In this document: in pieces, positions 55,632 through 63,316 of the stretch | Layout: each line of letters starts with the position of its first letter | How positions within the stretch are numbered: position 1 is the stretch's first letter | Source of the DNA: an uncultured Candidatus Actinomarina sp. | Lineage (GTDB): Bacteria > Actinomycetota > Acidimicrobiia > Actinomarinales > Actinomarinaceae | Length of the DNA stretch: 64,000 nucleotides | Direction: 5' to 3' | Assembly (NCBI GenBank): GCA_902619825.1 | Contig: CACNFT010000001.1 | Coordinates: forward strand, 329,534 to 393,533 | Program-made: the position numbers and the translations under genes | Notes under the pieces: model-generated | Database searches by the model: none | What the model saw: the letters and a program-made list of their open reading frames with translations, nothing else | What the model was told of the DNA's origin: nothing

Positions 55632-55750
55632 TGTTTTCTCCTTTTATATAAAAGCAGACAGGAACAAAACAACTATAAATAAATTAAGTTCCCGTCTAAG
55701 TACTAATCTAATCTTTATTTGATTTTGCACCAAATTAATTTAATTATTAG

Positions 55751-55768
55751 ATAGAAAAATCTTTCTAT
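55751..55768 (+). promoter_or_regulatory. Short dyad upstream of purA/aapJ
   Basis: ATAGAAA (55751-55757) and TTTCTAT (55762-55768), separated by AATC, form a perfect 7-base inverted repeat in the divergent region between aapJ and purA. It has no T tract and could be an operator for either gene. The rest of 55632-55816 is AT-rich with no other structure I can support. Confidence 0.3.
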
Positions 55769-55816
55769 ACATCAGAAATGCATGTATTATCCATTGTTGT
55801 AATTCAAGGAGAAAAG

Positions 55817-57088
55817 TTGTCAACTACCATTGTTTTAGGCGCTCAGTGGGGCGATGAAGGCAAGGGTAAAGTCACAGACTTTTTTGCATCAAAAGCTGAT
55901 CTTGTAGTCCGATTCCAAGGTGGAAATAATGCAGGTCACACAATTGTTGTGGGTAATGAAAAATTCGCCCTTTCGATGGTTCCATCAGGAGTGATGTATG
56001 AATCATGTACTCCAGTCATTGGTTCAGGATGTGTAATTGATTTTGAAGTTTTGAAAAATGAAATTGAAACTTTAAATAGTAAAAATATAGACACCACTAA
56101 ATTAAAGCTTTCATATAACGCACATATCATCATGCCATATCACAAAATTCTTGATGAATTAATTGAAGATAGTTTGGGTGATAAGAAAATTGGAACTACT
56201 AGAAAAGGTATAGGGCCTTGTTATGGCGACAAGATACAAAGAAAAGGTATACGCATACAAGATTTTTTATCTGAAGAAAAGTTTTATGAAAAATTAAAAA
56301 ATAATCTTGAAGAAAAAAATCAAATAATTGAAAAAATTTATGGTGGAAATTCTATAAACTTTGACGAAATAGTCGAGGAGTATAAAAAATACAAAGAACT
56401 TGTTTCATCAATTGCAGACGACACATCATTGGTTATATCTAATTCAATAAAAGAAAATAAAAAAATCTTATTTGAAGGAGCCCAAGGCACTCTTCTTGAT
56501 ATTGATCATGGAACATATCCATTTGTCACGAGTTCAAATACAAGTGCAGGTAATGCAGCTACTGGGTCTGGAATTGGTCCTTTAAATTTTGATGAAGTTG
56601 TTGGTGTAACCAAAGCCTACATATCTAGAGTTGGTACTGGTCCTTTCATAACTGAACAAGAAAATGAAATTGGTGATTACATGATTGAAAAAGGGGCTGA
56701 GTTTGGAACAGTTACTGGAAGAAGACGGCGTTGTGGATGGCTAGATTTAGTTTCTTTACAGTATTCGAGAAGGATTAACTCTCTAAGTCAATTATTTATA
56801 ACAAAATTAGATGTTTTAAGTGGCCTTGAGAAAATCAAGGTATGCGTAGGATATAACTTTGAAGATAAAAAAATCACAGACTATCCATTAGTTGATGAGA
56901 TATTAGATAAGTGTGAACCAATTTATGAATCGTTTGAAGGTTGGGATGAAGATATTTCTGGAATTACGAAATATGATGAACTTCCTGAGAATGCTAAAAA
57001 ATATATTGATTCCATTGAGGATTTCGTTGATGTGCCAATTAAATATATATCTGTTGGACCAGAGAGAAACCAAAATATAATTAGATAA
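55817..57088 (+). CDS. purA: Adenylosuccinate synthetase
   Basis: 423 residues from the TTG at 55817, which follows AAGGAG by five bases; an in-frame ATG at 55778 lies before this ribosome site and is less likely. The start then reads STTIVLGAQWGDEGKGKV, with catalytic D13 as in the E. coli enzyme. Later motifs are GGNNAGHTIV with the catalytic His, GTTRKGIGPCYGDK and EGAQGTLLDIDHGTYPFVTS. It converts IMP and aspartate to adenylosuccinate using GTP. The purB gene follows at once (stop and start adjacent), so both steps to AMP are co-expressed. Confidence 0.96.
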   Translation: MSTTIVLGAQWGDEGKGKVTDFFASKADLVVRFQGGNNAGHTIVVGNEKFALSMVPSGVMYESCTPVIGSGCVIDFEVLKNEIETLNSKNIDTTKLKLSYNAHIIMPYHKILDELIEDSLGDKKIGTTRKGIGPCYGDKIQRKGIRIQDFLSEEKFYEKLKNNLEEKNQIIEKIYGGNSINFDEIVEEYKKYKELVSSIADDTSLVISNSIKENKKILFEGAQGTLLDIDHGTYPFVTSSNTSAGNAATGSGIGPLNFDEVVGVTKAYISRVGTGPFITEQENEIGDYMIEKGAEFGTVTGRRRRCGWLDLVSLQYSRRINSLSQLFITKLDVLSGLEKIKVCVGYNFEDKKITDYPLVDEILDKCEPIYESFEGWDEDISGITKYDELPENAKKYIDSIEDFVDVPIKYISVGPERNQNIIR

Positions 57089-58372
57089 ATGATAAAAAGA
57101 TACGAAGTAAAAGAAATAGTTGATATATGGAGTCAAGAAAACAAGTTAAGTACTTGGAAGAAAGTTGAATCCTCTGTCACAAAAAGTCTTGAAGAGAAAG
57201 GTATTGTACCTAAAGGTTTGTCAGAAAAAATACTTGCTGCAAATGTAACCGTAAAAGAAGTTGAAGCTCGAGAAAAAGTTACAAACCATGACTTAGCTTC
57301 ATTTGTTGACATATTACAAGACAAGATAAATGAAGATTCCGAATGGATACATTATGGCCTAACCAGTTCAGACGTAGTTGATACATCAAATAGTTTATTA
57401 ATTTTAGAATCATTAAATTTCCTAATAGGAGAAGTTGATAAATTAATCAGTACTTTGAAGAATCTTGCAATAAAAGAAAAAGATACCAAAATAATCGGAA
57501 GAACTCATGGAGTATTTGCAGAAGTAACTTTCCTTGGAAATATAATTTCAAACTGGTTGTTGGAGATACATCGAAATAAAGAACGTCTTGAAAGAGCAAA
57601 AGAAAATATAAGCATCGGAAAGCTAAGTGGAGTTGTTGGGAACTACACCATAATTAAAAGTGATGTTGAAAAAAAATCTTTAGAAAATTTAAATCTTAAG
57701 CCAGAGCTATTTGCTTCTCAAATTGTTAGCCGTGATAGATATGCTGAAGTAATTAGCTCTATAGGAATGCTTGCAAGTTCCTATGATCGTATAGCTATAA
57801 ATCTAAGAGGTTATCAACGTTCAGAGGTGAGTGAAATTCACGAGTCATTTTCAAGAGAACAAAAAGGTTCTTCTGCAATGCCACATAAAAAAAATCCAAT
57901 TACTTCTGAAAGAATATCAGGAATTTCAAGAATCCTCAGAGGTTATGTTGTAAGTGCGCTTGAAAATATATCTCTTTGGCATGAAAGAGATATATCAAAT
58001 TCATCAGTAGAAAGAATCATTTTTCCAGATAGTTTTAATCTCATTTGTTTTTCAACAATTGAGATGGAAGAGCTATTCAAAAATATCAACATTAATCATG
58101 AAAAAATAAATTCAAATATTAATTCAGCAAAAGTGAGTTTGCTAACTCAATCTTTTCTATCTCATTTAGTAACTAAAGGGGTTGAAAGGGATGAAGCATA
58201 TAGATTTTTGCAATCTCAATCGTTTGAAATCGATAACTTAGATTCTTATATAAAAAATATTTCAACAAATTTTGAGGAAGTTGAAGAAAAAGAATTACAG
58301 GAAATTGGAAAAAGTTTTCTATCTGCGAAAACCAACAAAAATTTTGAAGAAAAAATAAATTCTGTTGTTTAA
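57089..58372 (+). CDS. purB: Adenylosuccinate lyase
   Basis: 427 residues. The fumarase/aspartase superfamily motifs are present: WIHYGLTSSDVVDTSNSLL, IIGRTHGVFAEVTFLGN and the signature loop GSSAMPHKKNPITSERISG near 258-278. It splits adenylosuccinate to AMP (and SAICAR to AICAR) with release of fumarate. It directly follows purA. The DUF3159 gene starts within its last 8 bases. Confidence 0.95.
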   Translation: MIKRYEVKEIVDIWSQENKLSTWKKVESSVTKSLEEKGIVPKGLSEKILAANVTVKEVEAREKVTNHDLASFVDILQDKINEDSEWIHYGLTSSDVVDTSNSLLILESLNFLIGEVDKLISTLKNLAIKEKDTKIIGRTHGVFAEVTFLGNIISNWLLEIHRNKERLERAKENISIGKLSGVVGNYTIIKSDVEKKSLENLNLKPELFASQIVSRDRYAEVISSIGMLASSYDRIAINLRGYQRSEVSEIHESFSREQKGSSAMPHKKNPITSERISGISRILRGYVVSALENISLWHERDISNSSVERIIFPDSFNLICFSTIEMEELFKNININHEKINSNINSAKVSLLTQSFLSHLVTKGVERDEAYRFLQSQSFEIDNLDSYIKNISTNFEEVEEKELQEIGKSFLSAKTNKNFEEKINSVV

Positions 58373-59048
58373 AAGATTTAAAAATCAATTCACTGAGATA
58401 AAAAGTGAGGTACTGGGTTTAAATGAATCACAAAATAATATCTTTGATTCAATTCTTGCTCCAGTGTTCTTTGTTTTAACATTTAGATTCTTTGATTTAA
58501 ATATTGCAATTATAAGTACAGCCATATTGGTTGCCCTAACGTTTGGGTACAGGTTGGTAAAAAAAGATGAAATTAAATTTGCATTTTACGGTGTTCTTGG
58601 AACTTTAGTTGCTTTGTTAATTGCTCAGATTCAAGGGACTGCATCAGGTTTTTTTCTACCAGGCATTATAAGAGATTTAAGCATTGCATTTATAGGATTG
58701 GTATCAATCTTATTGAGAAAACCATTTACGATCTATTCATCAATGTATTTTAGAAAATGGCCTAGAGAGTGGTATTTATTACCAACAGTAAAACCAGCTT
58801 ATAATCGGGTTGCAATCTTGTGGGTCATATTTCTTGGAGTAAAAGGTGGTTTACAAGTTTTATTTTTTGATAACCCAGAAGTGCTTGCAGTTATTAAATT
58901 GGCAACTTCAAACCAAACTACTTTAATTCTTTTAGTAGTTTCATATTTTATTGGTTTAAATAAATTGAAAGCTTTACGTGGTCCAAGTGTTGAAGAGTTT
59001 AAAAACAATACTCCTCCCCCTTGGAAAGGTCAACAAAGAGGATTCTGA
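58365..59048 (+). CDS. DUF3159 membrane protein
   Basis: 227 residues starting at TTG inside the end of purB. About six hydrophobic helices follow a short polar N-terminus. The segment LRKPFTIYSSMYFRKWPREW and the IFDSILAPVFFVLTFRFFDL start match my memory of DUF3159, a family found almost only in actinobacteria; the conserved R/K-P-W cluster lies between helices. Function is unknown. It shares the transcript of purA-purB and precedes the MscS gene by 18 bases. The family is one of the better lineage clues in the window. Confidence 0.72.
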   Translation: MFKRFKNQFTEIKSEVLGLNESQNNIFDSILAPVFFVLTFRFFDLNIAIISTAILVALTFGYRLVKKDEIKFAFYGVLGTLVALLIAQIQGTASGFFLPGIIRDLSIAFIGLVSILLRKPFTIYSSMYFRKWPREWYLLPTVKPAYNRVAILWVIFLGVKGGLQVLFFDNPEVLAVIKLATSNQTTLILLVVSYFIGLNKLKALRGPSVEEFKNNTPPPWKGQQRGF

Positions 59049-59066
59049 CTAAGGTATCATGCTTAT

Positions 59067-60275
59067 ATGGTAGAAGATAATTTAAAACTCCTGGTTGTCG
59101 CAGGAAGCAGTCTGGGTATTTATATAGTCTTAAGAACACTAGTTTTTCCACTTCTCAAACGTATAGCGAAAAAAACAAATACTATCATTGATGATCTTTT
59201 TTTAGAAAAAAAATTTTTAAATAGAGTATCTTTTGTCGCTGTATTTACTTTTTTAAATGGAATATTATTTACAGACTTTTCAACAGAATTATTAGACAGT
59301 GAAATTAGTCAACGAATAATTAGTTCGCTATTAGCAGTGTTCTTAGGTTTATCTCTAAATGAATTGCTTTCAATATTTAATAATGCATCAAGTAAATATG
59401 AAGCATTGAAAGACAGACCAATTAAAGGTTATATTCAGATCGTTAAAATTATTCTGAACGCATTTATATTCATTATCATTTTTGCAATTTTGTCTGGACA
59501 GTCAGTTACATATTATATAAGTGGACTTGGGGCGTTAACAGCAGTTCTCCTTTTAGTATTTCAAGACACAATTCTATCTTTTGTCGCATCGGTTCAAATT
59601 GGACAAAACAATATCATAAATAATGGTGACTGGATAGAGGTCCCAGAATTTGGAGCTGATGGGGATGTAATTGACATAGCTCTTCACACAGTAAAAGTAC
59701 AAAACTGGGATAAAACCATTACAACCATACCCACCTCAAAAATAATCTCTACATCAGTCAAAAACTGGAGAGGAATGTCTGATTATGGTGGTAGAAGAAT
59801 CATGAGATCAATAAGTATTGATATTTCAAGTATTAAATTTTTAACATTTGAAGAAATTGAAAAATTAAAAAAAATTGCTCCTATTAAAGATTATCTGAAT
59901 GAAAAAGTGCAAGAGTTGGAAATATTTAATAACGAATTAGCGTCTGGAGAATCAGTAACAGAACAAAGAAATTTAACAAATATTGGGACATTCAGAGCCT
60001 ATATAGAAAGCTATCTCAGACAAAATGAAAACCTAGATACTGAAAACATGACATTTTTAGTAAGACAATTATCACCAACAAACCAGGGTGTCCCTATACA
60101 AATCTATACATTTACAAAAACTACTGACTGGGTTGAATATGAAAACATTCAGTCAGATATATTTGATCATTTAATAGCAGTGTTACATAAGTTTGATCTG
60201 AGAGCCTACCAAGATGGTATTGTCGAAGCTGCAGCAATGAAAAATTTGCACTTTAATGAGGGTCTTGAAAACTAA
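59067..60275 (+). CDS. MscS-family mechanosensitive ion channel
   Basis: 402 residues. The N-terminal helices are followed by the pore helix and beta domain: YYISGLGALTAVLLLVFQDT, then ILSFVASVQIGQNNIINNGD and WIEVPEFGADGDVIDIALHT, VKVQNWDKTITTIPTSKIIS. The C-terminal soluble domain is larger than in the smallest MscS and resembles YbdG-type channels. It releases solutes during hypo-osmotic shock. Its stop overlaps the lnt stop on the other strand by 4 bases. Confidence 0.88.
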   Translation: MVEDNLKLLVVAGSSLGIYIVLRTLVFPLLKRIAKKTNTIIDDLFLEKKFLNRVSFVAVFTFLNGILFTDFSTELLDSEISQRIISSLLAVFLGLSLNELLSIFNNASSKYEALKDRPIKGYIQIVKIILNAFIFIIIFAILSGQSVTYYISGLGALTAVLLLVFQDTILSFVASVQIGQNNIINNGDWIEVPEFGADGDVIDIALHTVKVQNWDKTITTIPTSKIISTSVKNWRGMSDYGGRRIMRSISIDISSIKFLTFEEIEKLKKIAPIKDYLNEKVQELEIFNNELASGESVTEQRNLTNIGTFRAYIESYLRQNENLDTENMTFLVRQLSPTNQGVPIQIYTFTKTTDWVEYENIQSDIFDHLIAVLHKFDLRAYQDGIVEAAAMKNLHFNEGLEN

Positions 60276-61756
60276 CTTAAAACTCTCTCTCTTAAGAGAA
60301 TAACAAATGCAATAACAACTATTAGATAATTAAAGTAATTTCCAAACAAACTAAATGGAGTTTGTGAGTTAATTGGATTTATGTTTTTGTTTAAGATTTC
60401 AGAAGTGAATAAATTTGTCTGTGATAAAACCTTTCCATTATTGTCGATGAATGCAGATTTTCCAGTTATTGCAGAATGTATGACAGGCCTATCATTTGAA
60501 ATCGCATTTGCACGAGACATTAATATAAATTGATCAGACATTCCGCTTTCTCCATAGCTGGCTTGATTTGTAAGAATTACAATAATCTCTGCTCCAGCCT
60601 GAACACTACTTCGAATATATCTTTGGAATGATCCCTCAAAAGAAATAACAGAGGCCAATTTATGTGATCCCATTTGAAATATTTTCTCTTGTTCTCCCCT
60701 AATCATATCTCTTGGAACTAGCGAAAGGGAAGGGATCCAATCAAGATATCTCCTAAAAGGAATGTACTCTCCAAAAGGTACTGGGTGTTGTTTCAGATAT
60801 TGATCTACAATTGTTCCCTCATTGTTGATAAATAGACCATAATTTTCAAAATTAGCTTCCCGTATTGGTCTGTCTCCACCAATTAAAAAATAAGAATTTA
60901 ACCTCTCAACTTCTATTTGAATATCGGTCAAGACCCGATCGTGAATCAGAGGATCATTGTTAAAACCGGTCGAGCTTTCAGGCCAAATAATCAGATCTTT
61001 TTCAGAGCTAATACTTTTTGTTAAATTTATATGACTTTCATATATTCTTGCTCTTTCGTTATTACATCTGTTTTTTGCTCCAGGACAAGGACTGTTTCCC
61101 TGGACAATCACAACACTAATCTGTTCAGATTTATTATTTTTGTCTAATAAATTAAAACTGTCGTTTAATAAAAATAATGAAAGAGGTGTAAATATTAAAA
61201 TGAAAAATACTAGTGAATCTTTCAAGTATGTATATTTCTTTTTATTTTCAAGTACAAATAAGACAACTAAAAGAGTCAACGATTGAATGATTAAAGAATA
61301 ACCTGTCGGACCAAATGTTTTAAAAATGCTTGGTAGGAGATTGAACGAGGTATCTCTATATCCTGAAATTAAAACTGTTGAAGTTGAACCCCATGGAAAA
61401 CCGCCAAATGGAAAGTAAGCCCTTAGTAAATCAAAAGTGCTTATTATTCCAATCAATATAAAAAAATTGTTATTGGTTTTTACAGCAATAAATTTAAACA
61501 GTTTTCCATAAAATCCATATAAAAGACCCATAAGAACAGAAAGAGGAATCCAAGCTTCGTAACCAATTGATTGGATACCAAATAAAATTACACCAAATGA
61601 TATTGCTCCAAATACTAGGCCTGAAAGAAATGGTTTACTACTTAATAAAATCCCTGAGTAAAAAAAGAACAGGGATGGAAATATGAAATACCAGAAGTTA
61701 AATGGGGGGAAGCTCAAAAAAAATAGGACTGAGGATATTATGATTCTAGTTTTCAT
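60272..61756 (-). CDS. lnt: Apolipoprotein N-acyltransferase (Lnt) homologue with Ser at the catalytic Cys position
   Basis: 494 residues. About six to eight N-terminal helices precede a nitrilase domain. The catalytic Glu (E260 in IIWPESSTGF) and Lys (K322 in LKQHPVPFGEYIPF) are in place. The position expected to hold the catalytic Cys reads VISFEGSF, with S372 (codon TCT) instead of Cys. Lnt adds the third acyl chain to lipoproteins. With Ser, the enzyme may be inactive or altered, or this may be a paralogue; canonical chemistry cannot be assumed. It follows the TauE gene on the minus strand by 38 bases. Confidence 0.82.
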   Translation of the reverse strand: MKTRIIISSVLFFLSFPPFNFWYFIFPSLFFFYSGILLSSKPFLSGLVFGAISFGVILFGIQSIGYEAWIPLSVLMGLLYGFYGKLFKFIAVKTNNNFFILIGIISTFDLLRAYFPFGGFPWGSTSTVLISGYRDTSFNLLPSIFKTFGPTGYSLIIQSLTLLVVLFVLENKKKYTYLKDSLVFFILIFTPLSLFLLNDSFNLLDKNNKSEQISVVIVQGNSPCPGAKNRCNNERARIYESHINLTKSISSEKDLIIWPESSTGFNNDPLIHDRVLTDIQIEVERLNSYFLIGGDRPIREANFENYGLFINNEGTIVDQYLKQHPVPFGEYIPFRRYLDWIPSLSLVPRDMIRGEQEKIFQMGSHKLASVISFEGSFQRYIRSSVQAGAEIIVILTNQASYGESGMSDQFILMSRANAISNDRPVIHSAITGKSAFIDNNGKVLSQTNLFTSEILNKNINPINSQTPFSLFGNYFNYLIVVIAFVILLRERVLS

Positions 61757-61794
61757 TATCTATTTAATGTTAACTCCGAATTTAAATTTCAAAA

Positions 61795-62529
61795 CTAAAT
61801 TATATTTCTCAATATAACTACCAATCCTGAGATTATTGAAAAGTATGTTACGGCTTTTGAAATTGCATTGTCAGAGACATCTGAAAACAGTAAGGAAGAT
61901 ATTTTTAATCCTACAGCAACTGGAATTGCAAGATATAAAAATAAAACTATATGATCTCTATAAATCTCACCACTAAAAAGCAAAAGACTAAGTGTTATCA
62001 TTATTCCAAACGTAAAAACAGCGTTTAACGATGGTCTGAACTCCTTACCAGAAGCTCCTCTATATAAAATTGCAATAGGAGGGCCTCCTACTCCTGCAAT
62101 CATTGCAAATATTCCAGATAATGTTCCAGCGATCCATGACGAATTATTATTCCTATTCACAGTCCAATTAAATAATGTTGCAATTCCTGCAAAAAGCACA
62201 ATTGATCCTACGCTTATTGAAAGTAGTTTCTCGTTCAAATTAATAAGGAGCAATAAACCCAAAGGGCCACCAATAATTCTTCCTAGAAATAAGAATTTAA
62301 ACGGTTTCCAATCTACTTCTTTTTTTTCACGTTGATATATACGAAAAGCCATAGGCAAGGCAAGTAAACTTAGAATTTGTGGCACTAGTAGTGGCTCAAT
62401 TTGGACAAGTATTGGTGAAGAAATAACAGCAAAGCCAAAACCTAATATTCCTTGGATCGCTGCACTTACAAATAGAAGTATTGAAATAAATATAAGCTCA
62501 ACTAGGGAAAGATCAAATGGATATGTCAA
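61795..62529 (-). CDS. TauE/SafE family permease (sulfite/sulfonate exporter type)
   Basis: 244 residues from the TTG at 62529, about eight helices. The family repeats are clear: AAIQGILGFGFAVISSPIL in the first half and GTLSGIFAMIAGVGGPPIAI in the second. Such carriers export small sulfur-containing or carboxylate anions, but the substrate is not predictable. Its start overlaps the end of the upstream selenoprotein gene by three bases, so the two are likely co-transcribed and translationally coupled. Confidence 0.85.
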   Translation of the reverse strand: MTYPFDLSLVELIFISILLFVSAAIQGILGFGFAVISSPILVQIEPLLVPQILSLLALPMAFRIYQREKKEVDWKPFKFLFLGRIIGGPLGLLLLINLNEKLLSISVGSIVLFAGIATLFNWTVNRNNNSSWIAGTLSGIFAMIAGVGGPPIAILYRGASGKEFRPSLNAVFTFGIMITLSLLLFSGEIYRDHIVLFLYLAIPVAVGLKISSLLFSDVSDNAISKAVTYFSIISGLVVILRNII

Positions 62530-62762
62530 CTAAGTGCTTTTTCCATTAACTCTAATATTTCACCTTCGTTTGTATGCCTTCCCGTTTCAAGTTTTGAATA
62601 AATAAGTACACCATTTAAATACAATTCAAAAACACCGCCTGTTCCTGGAATAAGATCAATCGATTTTACTTCTTTTCCGTATTTTTCAAGTATGTCTTCT
62701 ACCGTACTAACTGCACGGGGTGTATAGTTTCAAACAATACAAAATTCTAGTTTGATTTCCAT
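62526..62762 (-). CDS. Rdx-family (SelW/SelT-like) selenoprotein with CxxU motif
   Basis: 78 residues read through an in-frame TGA at codon 11 (62730-62732). The start MEIKLEFCIV-U-NYTPRAVS gives the redox motif C8-x2-U11. The downstream GTGGVFELYLNGVLIYSKLE and GRHTNEGEIL match the SelW/Rdx thioredoxin-like fold (C/UxxU..., GxF and G-x-F/Y blocks), and the length is typical. No ribosome site precedes the ATG; a TATAGT (62773-62778 on this strand) lies close enough to suggest a leaderless mRNA. It overlaps tauE by three bases. Sec insertion is inferred from the motif plus tRNA-Sec and SelD here. Confidence 0.88.
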
Positions 62763-62797
62763 AAACAAATGTTACTATACGTAGCTGGATAAAAAGT

Positions 62798-62823
62798 TTT
62801 GAAAAACTTGCAGGTTTTTCAAA
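62798..62823. promoter_or_regulatory. Perfect 10-base inverted repeat in the divergent promoter region (dyad 1)
   Basis: TTTGAAAAAC (62798-62807) and GTTTTTCAAA (62814-62823) flank TTGCAG. The core AACTTGCAGGTT recalls metal-responsive operators such as MerR/CueR-type sites, but no regulator gene is adjacent. It lies between the selenoprotein gene (minus) and the zinc-ribbon/copZ/copA genes (plus). Confidence 0.5.
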
Positions 62824-62835
62824 TATTTGTTAAGC

Positions 62836-62853
62836 TTGTGAATATATTCACAA
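62836..62853. promoter_or_regulatory. 18-base perfect palindrome (dyad 2)
   Basis: TTGTGAATATATTCACAA is fully self-complementary and ends 13 bases before the ATG at 62867. The pattern resembles ArsR/SmtB-type metal-sensor operators (TGAA...TTCA), which would fit the downstream copper genes. Inferred from symmetry and position only. Confidence 0.6.
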
Positions 62854-62866
62854 AGTGGGGAATTAA

Positions 62867-63061
62867 ATGACTGACGGATTAAAAGCAAGTCAAATAAAAG
62901 GTGGTATAAGACCTTCAAAGAGTTTTGACCAGGGCAGAGTTTGTAAAGAAGAATCTTGCAATACTCAACTAAGTATTTATAACAAAAGAGAGCACTGCTT
63001 TAACCATGCTCCTGTTAAATACCCAAGAGTTAGAGGAAGAATTCTTCAAGAAACTGCATAA
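62867..63061 (+). CDS. Small zinc-ribbon-like protein, second paralogue
   Basis: 64 residues with C26-x4-C31-x12-C44-x2-H47 at exactly the same positions as the dnaK-operon protein at 41502-41705. Shared blocks are GRVC, SIYNK, C..HAPV and YPRVRGR; the N-terminus is basic. GGGG six bases upstream could serve as ribosome site. It lies just after two operator-like dyads and 51 bases before copZ. Function unknown; the two copies in stress-linked contexts suggest a zinc-binding stress accessory family, possibly binding RNA or protein. Confidence 0.78.
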   Translation: MTDGLKASQIKGGIRPSKSFDQGRVCKEESCNTQLSIYNKREHCFNHAPVKYPRVRGRILQETA

Positions 63062-63112
63062 GTTTAAAAATTCAACTTAACAATATAAACAACTAACAAT
63101 TATTATTCTTAT

Positions 63113-63316
63113 ATGGCTACCAAATTTAGCGTTCCCGAAATAAGTTGTGATCATTGTAAAAGTACTATAGTAAACACTTTGTCAGGTGTTGAAAATATTG
63201 AATCAGTTGATGTTGACGTTCAGACAAAAAATGTAACACTGGAGTCCTCAGAAGAGATAAATTTAGATCTTGTTAAATCACTTCTTGATGAACAAGGCTA
63301 TACCATTGTCAGCTGA
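63113..63316 (+). CDS. copZ: Heavy-metal-associated domain protein (CopZ-like copper chaperone)
   Basis: 67 residues with one HMA domain. The metal site is SCDHCK with C12 and C15; ISxCxxC-x9-G pattern and the VENIESVDVDVQTKNVTLES strand-turn-strand fit the ferredoxin-like fold. It delivers Cu(I) (or another soft metal) to the P-type ATPase whose gene starts inside its last 11 bases. Gene pair and motif make copper the likely metal. Confidence 0.9.
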   Translation: MATKFSVPEISCDHCKSTIVNTLSGVENIESVDVDVQTKNVTLESSEEINLDLVKSLLDEQGYTIVS

